Shown: positions 1 through 10,109 of the stretch, piece by piece
Layout: each line of letters opens with the position of its first letter
Position numbering within the stretch: the stretch's first letter is position 1
DNA from: Procambarus clarkii
Lineage: Eukaryota > Arthropoda > Malacostraca > Decapoda > Cambaridae
Reading direction: 5' to 3'
Assembly: GCF_040958095.1 (NCBI RefSeq)
Contig: NC_091165.1
Location: 32,652,460 to 32,716,459 of the forward strand
Length of the DNA: 64,000 nucleotides
Notes under the pieces: model-generated
The model's database searches: none
What the model saw: only the letters and a program-made list of their open reading frames with translations
Told to the model about the DNA's origin: nothing
Position numbers and translations under genes: made by a program

Positions 1-719
1 AATCTGACCTTAAATGCAAAAAAGTGTCATTTTGGCCAAGGCACAGTGACGTACCTCGGTTATGAAGTGGGCCAAGGAAAAGTGTTACCTCGGCAAGATA
101 AAATCAGTGCCATTCTGGAGTATCCGGTGCTAAAGTCTAAAAAGGATGTTCAAAGATTTATCGGTATGTGTGCGTACTATCAACGCTTTTGTCAGAACTT
201 TTTCCAGTGTGGCCACTCCTCTCACAGACTTGTTGCAGAAGGCCGTTAAATTTAAGTGGTCATCAGACTGTGCAGAGGCATTTAAAAATTTGAAATTGAT
301 CTTAGCTTCCGCCCCAGTGCTCGCTAGTCCAAGGTTCGACAGACCATTTAAAATTCATGTTGACGTGTCTGACTCGGGTGCTGGTGCAGTGTTGTTGCAA
401 ATTGGGGATGATCAAGTGGAACACCCAGTATATTATTACTCTGTGAAATTTGACAAGGCGCAACGCAATTATTCAGTGGTAGAAAAAGAGGCATTGGCGC
501 TAGTGTTTACATGCAAAAAGTTCGAAGTTTACCTCACAGGTAATATAGTGGAAGTGTACACGGACCATAACCCACTAGTCTTCCTGAATCAGGTGAAGGG
601 GGAAGAATAAATGCATCCTCAGGTGGACATTGTACCTACAGGACTTCAATCTTTCCATTACCCACCTACTGGGCCGGCTCAACGTGATAGCTGACGCTCT
701 GTCCCGGTTGCCTGAATAA
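1..719 (+). pseudogene. Ty3/gypsy pol fragment: RT C-terminus and RNase H
   Basis: The window opens inside a Ty3/gypsy-type pol gene. The first ~200 bases give the end of the reverse transcriptase, with the pattern C-H-F-G...Y-L-G-Y and then R-F-I-G-M-C-A-Y-Y. The reading frame then shifts by one base near 200. It continues as an RNase H domain containing V-D-V-S-D-S-G-A-G-A-V-L, Y-S-V-V-E-K-E-A-L-A and Y-T-D-H-N-P-L. A second frame change in the G run near 597 leads to the family's usual end, with W-T-L-Y-L-Q-D-F and A-D-A-L-S-R-L-P-E before a stop at 717-719. No integrase follows before the LTR. Protease and the start of RT lie outside the window. Two frame breaks make this a dead copy. Family knowledge: this block order is specific to Ty3/gypsy pol. 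Confidence 0.9.
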
Positions 720-857
720 CATTCATCTGAGCCACAGGAAGCCATTTACCAACTGCCATGCTTTAGTTATTTTTTTTTTTGTAGGTTCTCCTGTGACATT
801 AAATATTCCGTGTCCAATTTATTTACTTCCCTGTTTTTTTGGTGTATGTGTTTTCTT

Positions 858-1085
858 TTTATTTTATTTTATTTTATTTATGCATAAACAAGAATGTACA
901 TTGGGAATGTGAGGATACATAATATGGTGATTACAGTCTTGTAAAGCCACTAGTACACGCAGCGTTTCGGGCAGGTCCTTAATCTAAGAAAATTTTAGGG
1001 AGGTAAATACTTGCAAAATTTATAGACAAAAAAATGATAACAGTTACATGGAATGAAAAAAAGAAGATGAGAGATGAGAGATTTT
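858..1085 (-). mobile_element. 5'-truncated LINE 3' tail inside the gypsy element
   Basis: This stretch matches the 3' end of the minus-strand LINE at 8881-9095 almost base for base in its core, for example GCAGCGTTTCGGGCAGGTCC. The T-rich TTTATTTTATT start corresponds to the same simple tail. Only about 230 bases are present, so it is a severely 5'-truncated insertion or a captured tail. It sits between the gypsy RNase H and the polypurine tract, where integrase would be expected. The rest of 720-1250 holds only AT-rich sequence without a supported gene. Confidence 0.75.
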
Positions 1086-1237
1086 GTTTCAGAGAATTCC
1101 TTTGTACTTTTCTTCCAGAGAATTTGTTGTTTTTGAGTGATTTTTTTTTATGTCATAAATTTTCCTTTTTATTCTCTGTATACTCTTACAAAAAAAAATA
1201 TGACTACTATTCTAGTTGTCACATTTTTTTCTCTCTG

Positions 1238-2069
1238 AAGGGGGGAGGAGTGTTACGACGCTGGGGTCCTCAGTGGAAACCAGAGGTCAAAATTGAGCTA
1301 AATAAACTACCTTATAGTATTGGACGCATCGCGAGCTGCATTTGTTTGTATCTTCCCTGCCAGACATAAGACTATTCTTGTTGCTCAAAGAGCATTTAAA
1401 GACTGAGCTTGGGGTTGATTATTAAATAATAAAATAGGCACCAACTATGTTTACTAATACTTTCTAATCATTTGTAAAGTAAACCTGAGTAAACTTGGGA
1501 TAGGAATGCTGTACGATTAGTTGAGTAGTCTGCTGGCAGCGAGTGAACTGAGGGAGGAGAGTGGAAACGCTCCGCTCCGCCTTCTGTGACTGGCGTTCGT
1601 GGGGATCAAGACCTTTCTGAGCTGCTCTGCACTCCTCTACCTTTCCTCTTACTTATTTCCCTTACCTTAAGTTCCTGTACCATTAAGTTAAGTCCTGTGT
1701 TTTTTAAGTGTGCCTACTCTGGGTTTGTAAGATTGGTGGACACCTTGGGGTAGTATTTGCCAGTGTTTTGGGTACCCATTAGTGTTGTGTTGTGTTAAGG
1801 TACCACGTGGGCTCACTACCCCCTAAGCTGTCCAAGCTTCAAGTGCTTCACTAGTAGTACTTTACCCTAGCTTGTTCTCAGTGTAAACCTTGTATCCTGC
1901 CTATGTGGACCAAGGCTTTTAACGTAAGATAGTGTGGTAAAGTAATTATTATTGTTATTGGTGTGAATGTATATGGGGGGTTGTTAAGGGGTTAATAAAC
2001 AAGTAAGTTAGTTAAAGGAGTATCCATTCTTCCTGGGTAGGAGATCTATGATCAACCTCTAGGCTGACA
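1238..2069 (+). repeat. Polypurine tract and 3' LTR of the Ty3/gypsy element
   Basis: A purine run GAAGGGGGGAGGAG ends at 1250 and is directly followed by TGTTACGACG, the classical polypurine tract/LTR start. The LTR probably runs 1251-2069 (about 819 bp) and ends in TGACA, giving the short TGT...ACA terminal inversion expected of LTRs. An AATAAA signal lies near 1994, in the expected R-region position. The matching 5' LTR and target duplication are outside the window, so the 3' boundary is inferred from the terminal motif only. Confidence 0.7.
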
Positions 2070-2846
2070 ATTGCAGTAATAAGCCGCTATAAGTTTATTT
2101 TGATATTTTATTGGGGGCCGGGCCTTTTAGATCTCCCATATTTGATAACCCTTAATGCTAACTACTGCCCCTACATCCATGTTATACTAGATCCCCCATA
2201 GTACAGACGCCCATTTTTAACAGAGGCCACAGTGACATCCGGGCTACATCGCCAGCGCCTAGGGCAGAGGGCCACAGACAGCCCGGCCACGTGAGCACCA
2301 CCACCTGGTGCGAAGGCACTGGCGGGTAAAACACCATAGTATAACCCAACTAGCACATCCTAGCCGACTTAACTTAAACTCAATGACAAAAGCGACAGTT
2401 AAACAAACATAATTGCAGCACAATAAAGTTAAATAAAACGTGGAGCAAACGCAGTGCATAAATTGCAGTAACAAATTGCTGAGGGTAATTGACTCATAAA
2501 ATCAAGTCCAAGAATAATCTAAAGCCAGAAGCTTGCACAATGCTAAATTGAGGAATAAATTGAAAGTCTTAATACACGTCATGACTAAAAGACTAAGAAT
2601 ATAACAAGTTATTTAAGTAAGCGTATAGTTAAAGAGGAGGAACGTAAAATACCGAAACAGGAGCGGGCTCCCGTTCACTAAATTGTCATGAAAATATGAA
2701 TCCTTAATTACGAAAATAAAAAATTTTAGGCATGAGGCGTAAGCAAAGCTATAAATTTCCTAAAACTGCAGTGTAATGAAACTAATCAAGCTGAAAGTCT
2801 AAATATAAAGGATTATGTATTTAAAAATGATCAAAATAAATAATAA
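2070..2846. other. AT-rich flank with no recognised feature
   Basis: Between the LTR and the minisatellite I see AT-rich sequence with scattered stops in all frames. Short open stretches on the minus strand (2171-2474) have no recognisable domain. No repeat shared with the rest of the window was found by eye. Confidence 0.5.
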
Positions 2847-2916
2847 ATGACTGCGATAATTAGAAGTCGGGAGTACCGTGCTACAGCATTCGTACGAAAC
2901 GTGGTGGAATTGCCGT

Positions 2917-3136
2917 GCCGGGCTACACCGGCCAGGCGAAAACGTCTGGGTACAAACATGCCGGCTATACCGGCCAGACGAAAACGTCTGGGTACGAACG
3001 TGCCGGGCTACACCGGCCAGACGAAATGTCTGGGAACAAAAGTACCGGGCTACACCGGCCAGACGAAAGGTCTGGGAACAAATGTACCGGGCTATCCCGG
3101 CCAGACAAGACGTCTGGAAACAAACATACCTGCAGG
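2917..3136. repeat. 42-bp minisatellite with a hairpin in each unit
   Basis: Five full units begin at about 2917, 2960, 3002, 3044 and 3086, with lengths 43, 42, 42, 42 and ~42, plus a partial sixth. Each carries CCGGCCAGACG, a short A-rich loop and (C)GTCTGG, a near-perfect 7-bp stem. Because 42 is a multiple of three, several frames stay open on both strands (for example 2847-3251). The open frames are a by-product of the unit length and not evidence of a gene. Confidence 0.85.
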
Positions 3137-3429
3137 TATGTTACCATACTTACCATACAAACATAGCTGCATACCTGATGAACGCAAAACACGCCAGGCA
3201 CGCCTGAGCGCGTCCTGGCTCACAAAGACACCCCCAAACAGGGGACCATAGAACAGAACGGATCATAGAGCGGGGGACAGCCTGGACCAAGAACAGCAGA
3301 GGACGGGGAGACGCTCAGCTAAGTCCAACCTGACGTCGAGGCAGCCCCTAGGCAAAGAAGCCTCAGGGCCTGCCGACCGGGAGCACTGCCACCAGGCGTG
3401 GGCGTCTCCAGCCCGTGGGCGTGAGGCAG

Positions 3430-4240
3430 GCCCCCCACAAGTGTGCACGCCCGGGCACGGCACGAAGGCAGACAGACCCCCGCCCCAGGGAAGGCCACGC
3501 CACTAATCCGCGTGGCTTAGCGCCCAAGAGGGACAGGGAGGAAGTGCAACACAACCCAGGGCAAGCGCTCCTCTGAGCACCATGCCACGTGGGCGACGCC
3601 GACCGGGCATGGGCCCCAGTGGTCGGGCCCAAGGAGCATAGGACCACTGCAACCTGGCCTCTTGGCGCCGCCGCCAAGGGTGACGCCAGACCGCTCACAG
3701 GGAGCCCGCCGGGCACGCACATCCGGGCGCGGCACGCAGCAAGGGCCTAGGGACATGCCTAGGTAGGGGACACAGCAGACTGGGCGCGAGAATGCACGCC
3801 TGGGAGGACAGGAAGGAAACAAAGGGCACGCCCGGGGCAAGCACTCCACGGGCTCCGCGCCACGTGGGCGATGCCAACCGGGCTTTGGACCCCCAGGGCC
3901 GGCCCTAGGGGCATAGGACCACAGTAACCTGTCCACGTGGGGGCGCCTCCAAGGGCGACGCCGGGGGCCCAGCCAGGCATGCACGTCTGAGCGGGGCACG
4001 AACCAGGGCCCCTAGGTGCACGCCTAGGGGACACAGCTGACCAGTGCCCTTAGGGCACGCCTGGGAGTAAACACTACCGGGCGCAGGCCGCTCGGGACAC
4101 GGCACAAACACACACCGACCCAAGGCATTGCGGCAGCAGGAAGAATAGCAGCCGCTGCAGCACCTGGCAAACGTGCAGAAGGCCCTAGGGAACTAAGGCG
4201 GCCCACACGGACCGCGGGGGGAAGGCGCCAAGCACACGCC
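3430..4240. repeat. GC-rich imperfect tandem repeat, period about 275 bp
   Basis: The motif CACGTGGGCGACGCC at 3586 recurs as CACGTGGGCGATGCC at 3861. The neighbouring GCCAAGGGTGACGCC / TCCAAGGGCGACGCC pair is offset by nearly the same distance. Flanking motifs such as GGACACAGC and GCACGCCTGGGAG also recur, so about 2.5-3 diverged units are present. The block is much richer in GC and CpG than its surroundings. Long overlapping minus-strand open frames here follow from the scarcity of AT-rich stop codons and show no domain. Confidence 0.7.
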
Positions 4241-4289
4241 AAACACGGGACAGTCCTGACTAAACTTGAACAGAAAATTTGCACAATAC

Positions 4290-4860
4290 CTTAGAGTAGG
4301 ATGAGTAGGGCAGGGGGCCCCTGCCATATCGGCAGACTGATGAATGCAGGACTGGACAGTTTCGAGTGCTGCGACGGTGACGGGCAGAGTGAGGCAGGGC
4401 CCCTCTCTGCCCCGGAATTTATGGCCCCAGACTTCCCGCGCATCCGCGCGGAGGCGCTGCGCAATTGTTTCTTTGTCCCCCTTTTCAGAAACATCTCCGC
4501 TTTGTATTGCAAATCAGAGGCCATTTTTTTCCCCGTCAGAAACAGCACCGCTTTTCTGCAAAAAGCAGTAACCATTTGTTGTACATGACATGCTATATAT
4601 GTATTACGATGTAGAATGTATACATTTAGATACCAAATTTATGATTGGCATGTATACTGTGATATATCAATTTCATTACTGTTCAGTGCATTAGCTTTTG
4701 TCATGTTAACTGATATTCTGGTACTGTGAGATTTCTACCACAGAGGCAAGGTTTTGGTAATTATGTTGGTATATGATGCCTCTTTTACTCCATGTATACT
4801 TATGTATTAACAGTTGACCAGTAACATCTTGAAATCTTCCCTTAACCCTCCCATCCCCTT
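4290..4860. other. No supported gene; transition from GC-rich to AT-rich DNA
   Basis: Opposed open frames at 4291-4588 overlap on both strands and have no recognisable domain. After 4590 the sequence is AT-rich and unremarkable. Confidence 0.4.
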
Positions 4861-4861
4861 A

Positions 4862-5130
4862 GGGACGGCTGACAGCTGAATAGACAGTGCTTTGGATTCG
4901 TAGTCCTGAGGTTCCGGGTTCGATCCCCGGTGGAGGCAGAGACAAATGGGCAAAATGTTTCTTTCACCCTGATGCTCCTGTTACCTAGTAGTAAATAGGT
5001 ACCTGGGAGTTAGACAGCTGCTACAGGCTGCTTCCTGGGGGTGTGTAGCAAAAAAGGAGGCCTGGTCAAGGACCGGGCCACGGGGACGCTAAGCCCTGAA
5101 ATCATCTCAAAATAACCTCAAGATACCCCC
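4862..5130 (+). mobile_element. tRNA-derived SINE, family 1, nearly full length
   Basis: The 5' head is tRNA-like. An A-box-like GGCTGACAGCTGAATAG is followed by a B box GGTTCGATCCC at 4917-4927 inside an acceptor/T-arm-like fold. A body of about 120 bp follows (TTTCACCCTGATGCTCCTG ... CAGGCTGCTTCCTGGGGGTG). The 3' tail, GGAGGCCTGGTCAAGGACC ... CTAAGCCCTGAAATCATCTC, closes with repeats of the type ACCTCAAGATA and a C run. The same element occurs in reverse at 34988-35222 and as head fragments at 6088-6195 and 39052-39120. The tail is shared with the LINE fragment ending near 57080. Confidence 0.9.
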
Positions 5131-5705
5131 CCCCCCCTGACTTACCGTCTCCGTGAGTGTTACCATATCCTGTAGATATGAATTCTCTGTAAATTATTTT
5201 TATACATCATGATGTACAGTATTGTCTTATGTATTGGTTCAGTGATTGTGTTCTCATGTAAGGTTGTATATTTAAATACTTATTCAGTACTGTATGATTT
5301 AGGAGTTATTGATTGGTAAATGGTTTGATATAAGCTTGCGAGGTTTGAAGGATAAGCATCGGTTGACTTGCCAAGTTGGAAATAATGTCAAGCGGCCCAC
5401 CGGCCCGAAGGCGTCACTAGATCTTTGATTTCTCAGATGGGCGAATGTGTGATGTCCGGCTCTTGCTTTAAGTGGCATTTGTGTGTTTATTGACTACTAA
5501 TATATATAATATTATGCTGTAGTATCTGTCTTAGATCAGTTCTACTGATGTACAACATTTGTGCCAGATGGTAGGTGATTTTGTGTATACATATTAAGGT
5601 GGATACCTGAGGATCTTAAGTAATTCTATTGTACTTTGATATTATATTGTTTCCTTAACCTCATTAATTAATGAGTGTGACACTACCATCCTGTAATTGT
5701 GTTTG
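5131..5705. other. AT-rich DNA, nothing recognised
   Basis: Unique-looking sequence without coding potential or an internal repeat that I can support. Confidence 0.4.
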
Positions 5706-5830
5706 CAGCATACTAGGGGCTAGTAGTGTACCACTGTGCCAGGGCTAGTAGTGTACCACTGTGCCAGGGCTAGTAGTGTACCACTGTGGCAGCATACTAG
5801 GGGCTAGTAGTGTACCACTGTGCCAGGATC
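5706..5830. repeat. 25-bp tandem repeat with higher-order unit
   Basis: The unit GGCTAGTAGTGTACCACTGTGCCAG occurs about four times, two of them directly adjacent. The longer start GCAGCATACTAGGGGCTAG recurs at both ends, indicating that a multi-unit block was itself duplicated. Confidence 0.85.
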
Positions 5831-6087
5831 GAGTCTGGCGTCAGCTAGTCCAGAGTGTGTGCAGTTTAAGGCCTGTTGTTGATTTTGAAGAGCTTTAAGA
5901 AGCTGGATAATGTGATAGAGTGTGAGTTGTAGAGAACTGTAGTTTCTTATTATTTTTACGGTGACCTATGTTATATGCCCCAGTAAACTAGAGTATTTTT
6001 GCTAGCCTTTTACTTTACCCTTGACAAGTATTGATTTTGGCCAGGCTATGGATTCCAGTGATGCTGTAGAGCATGAGATCATGACAG

Positions 6088-6195
6088 TATCAGAGTGAAA
6101 GAAATTTTTGCCCATTTGTTTCCACCTCCACTGGGGATCGAACCCGGAACCTCAGGACTACGAATTAGAAGTGCTGTCCACTCAGCTGTCAGGCC
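6088..6195 (-). mobile_element. SINE family 1 head fragment
   Basis: On the minus strand this gives the tRNA-like head of SINE family 1, with the B box as GGTTCGATCCC (seen here as GGGATCGAACCC) and the following GGGCAAAAATTTCTTTCAC segment. The 3' tail is absent, so it is a 3'-deleted or recombined copy. Confidence 0.8.
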
Positions 6196-7260
6196 CCAGG
6201 AGAGGCGAGCTTGCAACATTCTCGCCACCTGAATCCTCTCATCTGCAGCGAGGATGGGGGTAACTAAAACACCAAGTGGGGAAGAAGTCCCACAAGACTC
6301 CAGGTCGTAGGTGTACCGACAAACAGGCAACATAGCAGAGGCAGGTGTGATTGTCTCCCTGAGGCAGGGGTGACGACAACCAACAACTTCCCACAAGGCG
6401 AGAATGGATCAGATGGATCATGTAACCAACCAGAGCCCACGGGGGGTTCTCCAGGGCCCGTAGGGTATGTCAGCCCAATGGGAAGGTCAGGAACTGTTGA
6501 CAGCTAAGCCGGTAAACCCCCTGCTTGAGAACATGCAGATCAAACTGCCAGTAGCAGCGGTGAAACCTCGGGAGCAATGGAGGAGTAGAGCCACCGCAAC
6601 CTAGTCTGGCCTGATAAGCAGCTAAGCAGACCACCTCCGTCCATAGAGGGAAAATTCCCGATAATGAAATATTAACAAGTCCTTGAAACACCACCGCAAG
6701 CAGAAAGCAGCTGGAAAGAAACTTCGGCTGTCGCAAGGTATTAGAAGACTGCATCAGCCACAGCACCCCCCCCCCCTCACCAGCCAATCACTCTCTCCTA
6801 CAAAGGGCGAGACAGAAAGCCCCAGACCCCCGACTCACCCCAAGGACGAAGACAGCGTCAAACGATGAAGCCCCAAATCCCGAACAATCCCTTAGTGAAT
6901 CCCGAACGTCCAGGATAGTACTTACGGAGCATTCAGAAGGGGTATCCTGGATGCATGCAGCTCTAAGTACAAATAATACCTGGCCACCACACCACACACA
7001 GCTGGTACAGCCTCAAAGGTCAAAATCCAGAACAGGAAAGCAAGGCCAGAGGTGACACCCAAACGCCAAGTACATCAGACGAGAACTGAGGTGACAAATA
7101 GCCAGCTCACCTAGGCGGGCTTCCCCTTAGCGCTATTAGGGGGGGGGGGGAAGGGGGCGAACGGTAACGAGCAGACGTACTAGTAGAGGGTAAGGTTGAC
7201 AGTTTTGGTTATTTTCTGATACATTTCTTTTACCAGGAGTTTCCTTGCTCTTTCAGGCTG
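6196..7260. repeat. Unidentified dispersed-repeat DNA
   Basis: A purine-biased stretch whose wording (for example CCCCGACTCACCCCAAGGACG at 6828, compare 33815-33840) recurs loosely at 21500-22080, 23900-26800, 33590-34140 and 62200-62880. No open frame with a domain was found. A G run occupies about 7141-7152. The class of the repeat is unknown. Confidence 0.4.
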
Positions 7261-7261
7261 T

Positions 7262-7525
7262 AGGTTGCATATTACTGGCTAATTGTTTGTATTGGCTCGC
7301 GTAACTTTCTGGGTGCCCACCCCAGTGATGGCAGAATATGACATACTTTAAATGCAGAGTGGTCATAAGCCATTGCTCCATGCGCCTCTATGAGGGAACC
7401 AGGTTCTGGCTCGTGGTTCCCGGTAGGCATAGGAACTCCAAATGACTGATGACCGCAACTAATATAGCACATATCAGTTCGGATAGCTTCAGGGAGCCGA
7501 CAGGATTGCCCCAAAAAAGCAGTAT
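7262..7525. repeat. Dispersed repeat R, copy 1
   Basis: The order of motifs TGCGCCTCTATGAGGGAACC, GGTTCTGGCTCGTGGTTCCC and ATAGCTTCAGGGAGCC is repeated in diverged form at 32780-32990 and 34480-34700 (TGCCTCTGTGAG..., TTTTGGCTCCGGTCC / CTCTGGCTCTAGTCC, ATAGCTTC...). The repeat has no recognised coding capacity. Confidence 0.6.
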
Positions 7526-7531
7526 GAGGAC

Positions 7532-7692
7532 ATGTTGACCAATCCACACACTAGATAATGAAGGGACGACGACGTTTCGGTCCGTCCTGGGCCATTCTCA
7601 AGTCGATTGTGTCACAATCGACTTGATAATGGCCCAGGACGGACCGAAACGTCGTCCTCCCTTCATTTTCTAGTGTGTGGATTGGTCAACAT
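7532..7692. repeat. 161-bp near-perfect palindrome (foldback repeat)
   Basis: Left arm 7532-7611 and right arm 7613-7692 are inverse complements with few mismatches, centred on base 7612. The arms contain GACGTTTCGGTCCGTCC / GGACGGACCGAAACGTC and end in ATGTTGACCAAT / ATTGGTCAACAT. There is essentially no spacer. The right arm abuts the LINE at 7700. It could be a short MITE-like foldback element or an inverted duplication created on insertion. Confidence 0.9.
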
Positions 7693-7699
7693 ACTTCAG

Positions 7700-8880
7700 C
7701 CACGTTATTGTGACTCATCGCCTGCATAAGGACATGTTTAGCACTCCAATAAACTGCATGAAAGTGGAAAATCCGGACTACTACTTTATGCGTGATATCC
7801 AAACCCTTGTAAATATGATGATAAACATGAGCGTGGCAGATTTTGAAGGAGAAATTGATAACATGCCCATACACTCAGCCCCGGTTCCAGACTCATGGAA
7901 TTCAATATTTATAAAGAAATGCAAAGTGCTAGTAGCACAGGTACTCGGTATAGTGTGGAGGAAGAGCTTGGACACGAGGAAGATACCAGATGCACTTAAA
8001 TTAGCAGACATAGCTCTTCTACACAAGGGAGGGAGAAAAGCATGGGCTAAGAATTATAGACCAGTTGCACTAATGTCCCACATAGCAAAATTGTTAGAGA
8101 GCGATCAGGAGTCAGGTCACCAGTTTCGTGGAGACCAATGACCTCCACAGCCTGGGCCAACATGGATTTAGCAGGAAGATCGTGCCTTTCACAGCTACTT
8201 GACCACTACCACAAAATCACTGAGGCATTAGAAGAAAAACAGAATGCAGATGTGGTATAAACGGACTTCACAAAAGCACGCGATAAGTGTAACCATGGAG
8301 TGATAGAGCACAAAATGAGGTTAATGGGAATAACTGGTAAAGTAAGATGGTGGATACTCAATTTTCTGTCGAACAGAATACAAAGAGTAACAGTCAACCA
8401 AATAATATTGAGTCCAAGCGCAGTTAAAAGCTCAGTACCTCAGGGGTACATTCCTTGCACCACTGTTTTTTCTTATTCTCATATCATATATGGATGAAAA
8501 TACAAGTCATAGCTTCGTAAAGTCCTTTGCAGACAACACAAAAATCAGCTTGAAAACTACCTCTGCTGAAGGCAATGAAAAACTACAAGCAGATATTAAT
8601 AAAGTTTTTGACTGGGCAGCAGAAAGTAACATGTTTAACAGTTTAACAGTGATGAATTCCTGGTACTCAGGTATGGTAAATATGAGGACCTTAAACATAA
8701 TACTGGGTACAAAACACAATCAAATCTACCCATAGTAGGAAAGCAGCATGTAAAGAATCTGGTAATAATGATGTCTGATGACCTAACGTTTAGGGTGCAT
8801 AACCAAGCAAATATTGTGTCAGCCAGAAAAAATGATAGGATGGATTACGAGAACTTTCAAATCCAGGGATCCCATCACGA
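7700..8880 (+). pseudogene. LINE family D RT fragment, 5' part
   Basis: Broken reading frames encode non-LTR reverse transcriptase: I-F-I-K-K-C-K-V, K-I-P-D-A-L-K-L-A-D-I, H-K-G-G then N-Y-R-P-V-A-L-M-S, G-F-S-R-K-I, W-I-L-N-F-L-S-N-R, S-S-V-P-Q-G and S-F-A-D-N-T-K-I. The catalytic F-A-D-D is changed to F-A-D-N. Frameshifts and stops separate the pieces, for example the in-frame stop near 8258. The fragment stops exactly at 8880, where another LINE is inserted, and resumes at 10110. A related piece lies at 42493-42752 on the minus strand. Confidence 0.85.
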
Positions 8881-10105
8881 TTTATTTATATATTTATTTA
8901 TATATATACAAGAAGGTACATTGGGTTTGTGAGAATACATTGGATAGTACAGTATTTACATTCTTGTAAAGCCACTAGTACGCGCAGCGTTTCGGGCAGG
9001 TCCTTAATCTAACAGATAATTTTAAGTAGGTAATTTCAATCAGAATTGATAAATGATAAAGATACATTACAAGAGAAAAATGAGATGAGAGAGATAAGTA
9101 AGTATATTAAAGCACATTGTTATATTAAAGCTCTGATTGATTACATTGACAGCTTGATTAGTAATTTAAACAAGATTAATAGACACCATACAGCAGATTG
9201 ACAGTACATATAAGACAGCAATGATCACAATGGTAAAGATGTTCAAATTGGGAACATAAAGGTTGGGAGATTGGGTAGCAATTGATACAGTGCAATTTTA
9301 AGGCAACAAGTGAAAAACTATGAAGATGAAATTAGGTACTTTTTAGTATTGATTTTGAATGATGTAAAAGTTGGACAGCTTTTCAATTCAGTAGGGAGTG
9401 AGTTCCATAAACTGGGTCCCTTTATTTGCATAGAGTGTTTACACAGATTAAGTTTAACTCTGGGGATATCAAAGAGATATTTATTTCTGGTATGGTGATA
9501 ATGGGTCCTATTACATCTGTCCAGGAAGAGTTTCAGACAAGGATTTGCATTTAAGAACAGGGTTTTGTAAATGTAGTTGACACAAGAGAATTTGTGGAGT
9601 GAGATTATGTTTAGCATGTTTAGGGAGTTAAACAAGGGGGCTGTGTGTTGTCTGAAAGCAGAATTTGATATTATTCTGATAGCAGATTTTTGCTGGGTGA
9701 TGATGGACTTGAGGTGGTTTGCAGTGGTTGAACCCCATGCACAGATACCATAGTTGAGATAGGGATAGATTAGTGCATAATATAGAGAGATGAGAGTAGA
9801 GTTAGGAACATAATATCTGATTTTGGAGAGTATACCAACTGTTTTAGAGACTTTCTTAGTTATGTGTTGTATGTGGGTACTGAAGTTGAGTCTCTTGTCT
9901 AGGAATATGCCAAGAAACTTTCCATCATTTTTATTGCTAATGTTTACATTGTCAATCTGAAGCTGAATTGCATTTGTAGATTTGCTTCCAAATAGGATGT
10001 AGTAGGTCTTTTCTATGTTAAGTGTTAGTTTGTTGGTTGACATCCATAAGTGGACTTTACTTAGTTCATTATTAACAACATCATTTAGTGTCATCAGTCA
10101 TCAGT
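8881..10105 (-). mobile_element. LINE family E, 5'-truncated, nested in LINE D
   Basis: A minus-strand open frame at 10094-9318 (258 aa) encodes the end of a non-LTR RT and the domain after it: W-M-S-T-N-K-L-T-L-N, F-L-G-I-F-L-D-K-R-L-N-F, Y-P-Y-L-N-Y-G-I-C-A-W-G, and near the end P-S-L-W-N-S-L-P. The 3' UTR occupies 9317-8881 and ends in TTTATTTATATA-type simple repeats. The insertion interrupts LINE D cleanly. The flanking ACGA at 8877-8880 and 10106-10109 is the probable target duplication, and reading across it restores the D frame. Tail homologues occur at 858-1085. Clade: CR1/L2/Jockey-like, not resolved. Confidence 0.85.
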
Positions 10106-10109
10106 ACGA

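Noticed and set aside
2847-3251. 134-aa open frame over the 42-bp repeat as a repeat-protein gene
   Set aside because: The unit length is a multiple of three, several frames on both strands are open at once, and no start context, domain or splice signals support it.
3263-4284. Multiple overlapping minus-strand open frames in the GC-rich block
   Set aside because: They overlap in different frames, show no conserved domain, and follow from low stop-codon frequency in GC-rich repeats.
4862-4935. Functional tRNA gene
   Set aside because: The tRNA-like head is followed by a SINE body and tail and recurs in several copies. Pairing of the tRNA arms is imperfect.
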